Part shown: positions 1 to 4,849 of the stretch, piece by piece
Layout of the letters: every line of letters starts with the position of its first letter
Numbering within the stretch: the first letter of the stretch is position 1
From: Planctomycetota bacterium
GTDB lineage: Bacteria > Planctomycetota > Phycisphaerae > UBA1845
Assembly (NCBI GenBank): GCA_022561255.1
Contig: JADFRO010000140.1
Coordinates: 1-7,481 of the forward strand
DNA: 7,481 nt
Reading direction: 5' to 3'
Notes under the pieces: generated by a model
What the model was told of the DNA's origin: nothing
The model's database searches: none
The model's input: the letters and a program-made list of their open reading frames with translations, nothing else
Made by a program: the position numbers and the translations under genes

Positions 1-756
1 GTGACGCGAGCCGAGTCCCTGAGGAAGTGGGTCGCCGGTGATCGCGGGGCGAAGGGTCGCGCAGGCGGCTGTGATCACGCCGTTGCCCTTTACGATGAAC
101 GCCCCGTCCATCTTGGCGAGTTCCTTGACGGTATCGGAGATCGAATCATCGAGCATGTTGCGCTCTTTTTCGGTGTAACCCCGAAACGGATTGATCCGTC
201 CTTCGTGGCTATACTTTTGTACTTCGCGGTGATCGCCGAGTACGAACAGTGCGCCGACGGGTTTGCCCTCGCGCCCTTCGTGAGCGAGTTCGAGTGCAAG
301 GCGGAGAACCCTCTCGAAGACGGGGCGGCGGATGTGTTCCATGAGCTTGGGCTGTCCAACCGACTGGAACAGTTCGTATTCGTCGCCGACGCGCATGGAT
401 ACCATGGTGTCAATCGTTCGACCGACGACGCCGGTCAGAAACACGAAGACGTCGCCGGCTTTGAGAAGCTGCTGGGAAAACGCGATCAGGGTAGCCATTT
501 TGATTTGCGCCATGCGCGTCAAGTCAAACGGTGGTACGGACATGACGGTGACGGAGATGTCGCGGGCGCGCTGCTCGTCTTCGGGTGTGCGGCAGACGAC
601 GATCAGCTTGGTAGGCGGCTGCACAATCTTTCGCAAAGCGGGTAAGTCTCGCACGGCGTCGGCGTAGGCGAACAGGACGCGGGCGGAGACGACCTTGGCC
701 ACTTCGGCAGCGGCGATGATGATCGGTTTGGCGAAGTCGGTGTTAGTCTTTGCCAT
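1..756 (-). CDS. Diadenylate cyclase, DacZ-like (pyruvate-kinase-C-like domain + DisA_N domain), 3' end cut by window edge
   Basis: Reading the minus strand from the ATG at 756 gives 252 uninterrupted codons to base 1, with no stop. Residues about 1-125 resemble the pyruvate kinase C-terminal (PK_C-like) alpha/beta fold, with features such as LIVVCRTPED (51-60) and GDVFVFLTG (101-109). Residues about 150-252 match the DisA_N diadenylate cyclase domain: GKPVGALFVLGD (164-175), the catalytic DGA in MDGAFIV (216-222), and GLGSRH (247-252), which is the start of the GxRHxAA-type nucleotide-binding motif and is cut by the edge. Family knowledge: such enzymes condense two ATP into c-di-AMP in the cytoplasm, and the PK_C-DisA_N order is that of archaeal DacZ. 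An in-frame TGA lies about 13 codons upstream; a GTG one codon before the ATG is an alternative start. No strong Shine-Dalgarno is visible. Only a few tens of residues should be missing. Family call is firm; activity is inferred. Confidence 0.9.
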   Translation of the reverse strand, partial: MAKTNTDFAKPIIIAAAEVAKVVSARVLFAYADAVRDLPALRKIVQPPTKLIVVCRTPEDEQRARDISVTVMSVPPFDLTRMAQIKMATLIAFSQQLLKAGDVFVFLTGVVGRTIDTMVSMRVGDEYELFQSVGQPKLMEHIRRPVFERVLRLALELAHEGREGKPVGALFVLGDHREVQKYSHEGRINPFRGYTEKERNMLDDSISDTVKELAKMDGAFIVKGNGVITAACATLRPAITGDPLPQGLGSRH

Positions 757-780
757 CACGTGGTCTCGTATCCGCGTTGC

Positions 781-798
781 TGCCCGTCACAACGGGCA
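781..798. promoter_or_regulatory. Perfect 7-bp inverted repeat with 4-nt loop in the divergent intergenic region
   Basis: TGCCCGT, loop CACA, ACGGGCA: all seven pairs are Watson-Crick. It lies 24 bp upstream of the cyclase ATG and 76 bp before the plus-strand operon start. It has no adjacent T-tract in either direction (downstream on the plus strand is TCTTAG), so an intrinsic terminator is unlikely. It could be an operator half-site pair or a stem-loop in the cyclase mRNA leader. The inverted repeat is seen directly; function is inferred. Confidence 0.4.
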
Positions 799-804
799 TC
801 TTAG

Positions 805-833
805 AGTTTACAGCGGCTCGCGCCGCCTCGGAA
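805..833 (-). promoter_or_regulatory. Possible sigma70-like promoter for the diadenylate cyclase
   Basis: On the minus strand a TTCCGA (833-828) is followed after exactly 17 bases by TAAACT (810-805). This matches 3 of 6 and 4 of 6 consensus positions. Transcription would begin near 798 and give a leader of about 42 nt that opens with the 781-798 hairpin. The match is weak and rests on spacing plus location in the divergent intergenic region. Confidence 0.22.
813..826. repeat. Small GC-rich inverted repeat (5-bp stem, 4-nt loop)
   Basis: GCGGC, loop TCGC, GCCGC, sitting inside the putative -35/-10 spacer of the cyclase promoter. A 5-bp GC stem can easily occur by chance in DNA of this composition, so it is recorded mainly because it lies 14 bp from the stronger 781-798 hairpin. 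Confidence 0.25.
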
Positions 834-838
834 CTGCC

Positions 839-867
839 TTCCGCTGGTCACGCCGGCGCACTATACT
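839..867 (+). promoter_or_regulatory. Possible promoter of the plus-strand operon, implying a leaderless or near-leaderless transcript
   Basis: TATACT (862-867) is a good -10 match (5 of 6), preceded after 17 bases by a poor -35-like TTCCGC (839-844). The ATG of the downstream gene is at 875, only 7 bases past the -10 box, about where transcription would start. No Shine-Dalgarno lies before that ATG, which agrees with leaderless initiation. It stays tentative because the -35 is weak. Confidence 0.3.
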
Positions 868-874
868 GATCGGC

Positions 875-2671
875 ATGTCGTGTCACAAACTTACAGCACT
901 GACGGTGGTTGTTGGTGTGATCTGCGGATGCTTCGTTGCGACCGAGGCGGCTGCGAAGCCGAGCGGACCCTCCGCTCCAGCTATTAGCGAAACTCATCGC
1001 GCCTTTTTATCTCGTATGGCTCGCCGAACCGTTCGGGACGTCGCGCTGGGACGCGAGCGCTACAAGCCCCAGTATGTCCCTCGTTCCATCGAAAATGTAA
1101 CGGGTGAAGTCATCGTTCGACTTTGGGAGGAGGGCTACCTTCGCGCCACGGGCGTGGGTCAATCGGGTCCGGTGGCCAAGGCGACGCGTGACGCTGCATA
1201 CTCGGCCGCGCTCATCGCCAGGGAAAGCCTGCAAGCTCAGGCGGGACGAGCGAATGAGGTCTTGATCGAGATCGAAGTGATCGGGCCCGGTGAAATGATG
1301 CCGGTGGTGGGGGATTGGACGCGGCCCGGCGCGCTCGACGCTTTCATCGAATTCGGTGTTCACGGGGTGGTCTTACTCGGTCCCAAGAAGCGCCGGCGCA
1401 TCTGCGCGTCGGAGATGATCGGCGCGGACATGCCGTTGTCCGATGTGCTCACGGGACTGGCTCAGGGATCCCAGCTCGATTCCAGCCAATTGGGTAAGTA
1501 CCGTTTGCTTCGTTTTCGTACCGCTCGCTGGTATGAAGAACGGTCGAGTGCTGCGGTAGTGTCACTGCAGCGCGGGATGACGTTGGTACCGCCGGAGGCT
1601 GTCCGTCCGCGGTTGGTGGATGCGGCGATCTCGCGTATCGCGGAGTATATGGTCTACCGTCAGTTGCCTACGGGTCTGTTTACGTACGAGTTTTCCCCGG
1701 GTTTGGATCGGTTCAGCGAGTCGAACAGTCTGGTGCGTCAGGTGGGTGCCGCGATCGCAGTTTCCGCCCATGCCAAGTACACGGGGAAGAGTGCGTCGCG
1801 TGCCGCGTCTGACCTCGCGGTGGCTTATCATTTGAAAGGGTTGACGCCCATCTCGAGCGCGGAGAACGCGGCTTTCATCGCTACGGCTGACGATCAGAAC
1901 AAATTGGGTGTGACCGCGCTGCTCTGCATTGCACTGTCCGAGCATCCCGACGCTCGGTCCTACGTCGATGTTCGAGAGAGGCTTGTGAATGCAATGTTGT
2001 GGCTCCAGCGACCGTCGGGTTTGTTTGTGACGGCTTTCCCACCGGCGGTGGAGATCAAGGGTCAGGAGTATTTTCCCGGTGAGGCGTTGTTCGCTTTGGC
2101 GCGTGAATACGCGCGTGATCCTTCGGCCAAGATTCTCGACGCGTTCGATCGTTCGATCAGTTTCTATCGAGACTACTTTCGCGCTGGACGAACGCCGGCG
2201 TTCGTTCCCTGGCAGATTCAGGCGTTTGCGCTGATGGCGCATCAGACGAAGCGTCGCGATTTTGTTGACTACGTTTTTGAGCTTACGGATTGGCTGGCAG
2301 CGAAGCAACTGACCCCGTCCAACTGTGACTGGCCGGAGATGTACGGCGGCGTTGCGGCTCATCGAACCGGTCGTGCGGGCGCGTCAACGGCGTCTTACTT
2401 GGAGGGCTTCACGGACGCGCTGGGTGTGGCTCGGGCGTTCGGTGACTCCGAGCGGGTTCGACGATATGAGACGGTCGTTCGCCTGGCGACACGGTTTGTC
2501 ATGCAGCTGGAGGTACGCCGCGAGGAGGCCCGTTTCATGCGGAGTCCGCAGGACGCGGTGGGCGGAATCCGCACGTCCCCAGCACTGAGTCGTCTTCGCA
2601 TCGACCACTGCCAGCACGCTCTGATCGCTCTGATCAAGGCGAGAAAGATTCTTTTCGGCGACAAGGAATGA
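875..2671 (+). CDS. Exported protein: AMMECR1-like N-terminal domain plus alpha/alpha-toroid-like C-terminal domain
   Basis: 598 residues. The frame is open back to an ATG at 695 inside the cyclase gene, but I choose 875 because it opens a clear signal peptide: MSCHK, a hydrophobic stretch (about 7-21) and an A-x-A site after residue 27. Residues about 77-222 follow the AMMECR1 pattern: GEVIVRLW near 77, IEIEV (131-135), FGVHGVVLL (160-168) and a closing YRLLRFRTARWYE (209-221). The family's usual LRGCIG is replaced by LRATGVG (89-95). Residues about 245-595 are helical with repeated elements typical of toroids of the squalene-cyclase/six-hairpin-glycosidase kind: PTGLFTYEF (265-273), SNSLVRQVG (283-291), RPSGLF (379-384), EYFPGEALFAL (398-408) and RIDHCQHAL (575-583). 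Function is unknown; an envelope carbohydrate role is inferred from the glycosyltransferase 7 bp downstream. Gene reality is firm; the AMMECR1 link is moderate. Confidence 0.85.
   Translation: MSCHKLTALTVVVGVICGCFVATEAAAKPSGPSAPAISETHRAFLSRMARRTVRDVALGRERYKPQYVPRSIENVTGEVIVRLWEEGYLRATGVGQSGPVAKATRDAAYSAALIARESLQAQAGRANEVLIEIEVIGPGEMMPVVGDWTRPGALDAFIEFGVHGVVLLGPKKRRRICASEMIGADMPLSDVLTGLAQGSQLDSSQLGKYRLLRFRTARWYEERSSAAVVSLQRGMTLVPPEAVRPRLVDAAISRIAEYMVYRQLPTGLFTYEFSPGLDRFSESNSLVRQVGAAIAVSAHAKYTGKSASRAASDLAVAYHLKGLTPISSAENAAFIATADDQNKLGVTALLCIALSEHPDARSYVDVRERLVNAMLWLQRPSGLFVTAFPPAVEIKGQEYFPGEALFALAREYARDPSAKILDAFDRSISFYRDYFRAGRTPAFVPWQIQAFALMAHQTKRRDFVDYVFELTDWLAAKQLTPSNCDWPEMYGGVAAHRTGRAGASTASYLEGFTDALGVARAFGDSERVRRYETVVRLATRFVMQLEVRREEARFMRSPQDAVGGIRTSPALSRLRIDHCQHALIALIKARKILFGDKE
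2663..2667 (+). promoter_or_regulatory. Ribosome binding site of the glycosyltransferase gene
   Basis: AAGGA lies inside the last codons of the upstream gene, 11 bases before the GTG at 2679. It supports that GTG as the start and suggests translation coupled to the upstream gene, whose stop is at 2669-2671. Confidence 0.45.
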
Positions 2672-2678
2672 CGGCCAC

Positions 2679-4772
2679 GTGACCCAACAACCCGTCGACG
2701 AAGGGCGCCGAGCCTTTTCTCTCTTGAATTACCGATTGGTTGGACTGTGTGGCATCGTGGTTGTCGGCGGCGTGGGAGCGACGTCGCTTTCGGCACTCGT
2801 GGTCGCGCTCGCTGACGCGTTGGATGCAGCGGTGATTCTCATTCCGGCGATCTTGGCCGGTCGTGCACTGTTGCCGGCGTTGGGTTTGCCTCCGATGCCA
2901 CGGAGATGGCAGTGGCTGATCGGCGCGGCCTTGGGGATCGGCTTCCTTTCATCGCTCGTTCTCCTCGCCGGTGTGTTTGGGGCGTTGAACCGCTCGTTAG
3001 CCATTGGCGTTCTCGTTGCGTTGGCAGTGATCGGGTTCGCGCGGATAGCGGCGAGCGGCAGGGCGGGCGTCGCGTGCGAGCTTGACCAAGTCCCGTCTGT
3101 CGGCACTCCAGAAGAATCGCGTGCGTGGTCGTATCTGTGGTTGCTTGCGTGTCCTTTTCTTGTGCTTGCGATTCTGGCCGCTGTAAACCCGCCGGGGCTT
3201 ATCTGGTCCGAGGAAGCGTGGGGCTACGACGTATTGGAGTATCACCTCCAACTACCGAAGGAATACTTGACGACGGGTCACATCGGATACGTCGCGCACA
3301 ACGTCTACGCCAACTTTCCGTCGAACGTCGAAATGATTTATTTGGTTGGAATGCTCGTCCACGGCGATGTGGAGACATTCGGCACGGTCGCGAACATGAT
3401 TCATCTCGCCTTCGCCGTGCTCACGGTTTTGTCTGCCTGGGCGATTGGGCGAGACATGTCTCCGAAAGCGGGTGTGATCACCGGTGTCGCGGCGGCAACG
3501 ACCGGATGGCTCGTCTACTTGAGCGGTCTCGCCTACGTTGAGAACGGATTGCTCTTTTTTGGAATGACCGCCGCGGGCGCGCTACTTCGCGCGTTTCGAG
3601 CCGAAGTCGGCCAAGACGGCGACAACGCTGACGCCTCGCGCGTTTGTCACCGGCGAAAATGGCTGGGCGTGTCCGGAGCGCTGAGCGGATTGGCGCTGGG
3701 TTGCAAGTACACAGCCGGCCCGATGATCGTACTCCCACTCGCGATCTGCTCGGTGCTTCTACCGGGGCGGGGAATTCGAGGTCGCCTGGCGGACGTGTTG
3801 GTTTTCTCATTGGCTTCGCTTGCAACGATGTCGCCGTGGCTCGTAAAGAATGTGGCCTACACAGGGAACCCCGTGTTTCCCCTCGCAAACAGCATCTTTC
3901 AGGCGGCGCCGCCGGGATGGGGCGCGGACGAAACGGCACGCTGGGATGACGGACATTCGCCCTCCGCCGGGCAGCGGTCGTTGGGAGTCAAAGTCGCAGC
4001 GCTGTGGAAGCACGTGGTGGGTGACGCCGATCAACGGTTTGGCCCGACCCTACTGGCGCTACCGTTGCTCGGTTTGGTATGGCGACAGCGCAGCCGAGTT
4101 GACTTGATTCTGTGTTTGGTTCTGGTCGTGCAATTATGCACGTGGCTGTTTGCGACGCATTTGTACTCACGTTTCCTGGTTCCGGTAGTGATCCCGCTAT
4201 CGATTTTGGCCGGTCGATCGCTGCGTGTCGAATCAATCGCCCGGCGTTACAGTGTAGTGATCGTGCTCATCGTCGGGGCGATCTGGAGTTTCTCGTTCGG
4301 CGTACGCTTACACATTCGAGAAACGGTCGGGGCGGTCTCCGCATCGCTCTTCACAAGCGGATCACTTCCGGGTTACGAGTACCTCGGCGTGATCAACGAG
4401 GAGTTGGGCGCCGATGCCAAGATTCTTCTGATCGGCGATGCAAGGCCCTTCTATATCAAACGCGACGTCGCCTACTGCGTCACGTTCAATCGAAATCCAT
4501 TTTTTGAGGCCGTCGACGGCGCCCGGAATTCTGGCCAGGTCGCCGATTGGTTGCGCCGGCAGGGTTTCACGCACGTTTTGATTCACTGGAGCGAGGTGAA
4601 GCGGCTTGCCGCAACATATGGTTTCTCGCCACCGATGCGTGTCGGCCGATTGCGGTATCTGTTCGGTGCACTGGAACGTGAAGGGCTGACGCGGGTGCAG
4701 GAGTTCGTCCATCCCGACGGCACGGCCCTGGGCCCCTACATCTCATTGTACGAGCTTCTGGGCAGCCCGTAG
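2679..4772 (+). CDS. Polytopic membrane glycosyltransferase, GT-C/PMT (family 39-like)
   Basis: 697 residues from a GTG start. I count roughly 13-15 hydrophobic segments between residues 20 and 541, for example 20-66, 78-125, 150-170, 234-256, 263-305, 329-388, 475-511 and 524-541. The first large loop after the segment at 150-170 holds acidic residues in WSEEAWGYDVLEYHL (176-190), where GT-C enzymes place their catalytic Asp/Glu. Other family-like points are LGCKYTAGPM (340-349), PWLVKNVAYTGNPVFPL (386-402) and YSRFLVPVVIPL (496-507), resembling the RxxxP pattern of PMT_2 proteins. Residues about 545-697 form a non-membrane C-terminal domain (GDARPFYIKRD, 586-596). Such enzymes move a sugar from a lipid-phosphate donor to an acceptor on the outer face of the membrane. 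Donor and acceptor here are unknown. It likely shares a transcript with the exported protein upstream. Family is fairly sure, specificity not. Confidence 0.85.
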   Translation: MTQQPVDEGRRAFSLLNYRLVGLCGIVVVGGVGATSLSALVVALADALDAAVILIPAILAGRALLPALGLPPMPRRWQWLIGAALGIGFLSSLVLLAGVFGALNRSLAIGVLVALAVIGFARIAASGRAGVACELDQVPSVGTPEESRAWSYLWLLACPFLVLAILAAVNPPGLIWSEEAWGYDVLEYHLQLPKEYLTTGHIGYVAHNVYANFPSNVEMIYLVGMLVHGDVETFGTVANMIHLAFAVLTVLSAWAIGRDMSPKAGVITGVAAATTGWLVYLSGLAYVENGLLFFGMTAAGALLRAFRAEVGQDGDNADASRVCHRRKWLGVSGALSGLALGCKYTAGPMIVLPLAICSVLLPGRGIRGRLADVLVFSLASLATMSPWLVKNVAYTGNPVFPLANSIFQAAPPGWGADETARWDDGHSPSAGQRSLGVKVAALWKHVVGDADQRFGPTLLALPLLGLVWRQRSRVDLILCLVLVVQLCTWLFATHLYSRFLVPVVIPLSILAGRSLRVESIARRYSVVIVLIVGAIWSFSFGVRLHIRETVGAVSASLFTSGSLPGYEYLGVINEELGADAKILLIGDARPFYIKRDVAYCVTFNRNPFFEAVDGARNSGQVADWLRRQGFTHVLIHWSEVKRLAATYGFSPPMRVGRLRYLFGALEREGLTRVQEFVHPDGTALGPYISLYELLGSP

Positions 4773-4823
4773 GGGGACCGGAGCACGCCGGGAACAAAGC
4801 ACGGGTGGGTTCAGATCCGACGC

Positions 4824-4848
4824 ATGCGCCGGGCGGTTGGCGCGTTTT
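4824..4848 (+). terminator. Weak intrinsic-terminator-like hairpin after the glycosyltransferase gene
   Basis: GCGCC (4826-4830) pairs with GGCGC (4839-4843) across an 8-nt loop. It is extended by a T-G wobble and an A-T pair, and followed by TTTT (4845-4848, the first T lying in the A-T pair). It sits in the 77-bp gap between convergent genes and ends just before the stop codon of the opposite protease gene. The short stem and T-run make it a weak candidate; no matching T-run serves the minus strand. Confidence 0.35.
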
Positions 4849-4849
4849 G

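Noticed and set aside
1..645. Plus-strand open frame of 214 codons at the left edge
   Set aside because: It is antisense to the diadenylate cyclase, whose minus-strand frame carries recognisable DisA_N motifs; the plus-strand translation has no recognisable domain.
851..858. CGCCGGCG palindrome in the putative promoter spacer
   Set aside because: An 8-bp GC palindrome is common in DNA of this composition and has no partner or conserved flanks.
695..874. Upstream ATG at 695 as the start of the AMMECR1-like protein, adding 60 residues
   Set aside because: The extension would overlap the 5' end of the cyclase gene and the intergenic hairpins, is Arg-rich and would bury the signal peptide that begins at 875.
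1562..2362. Minus-strand open frame of 266 codons
   Set aside because: Arg/His/Gln-rich translation typical of an antisense shadow; it lies wholly inside the plus-strand toroid domain, which has coherent repeat motifs.
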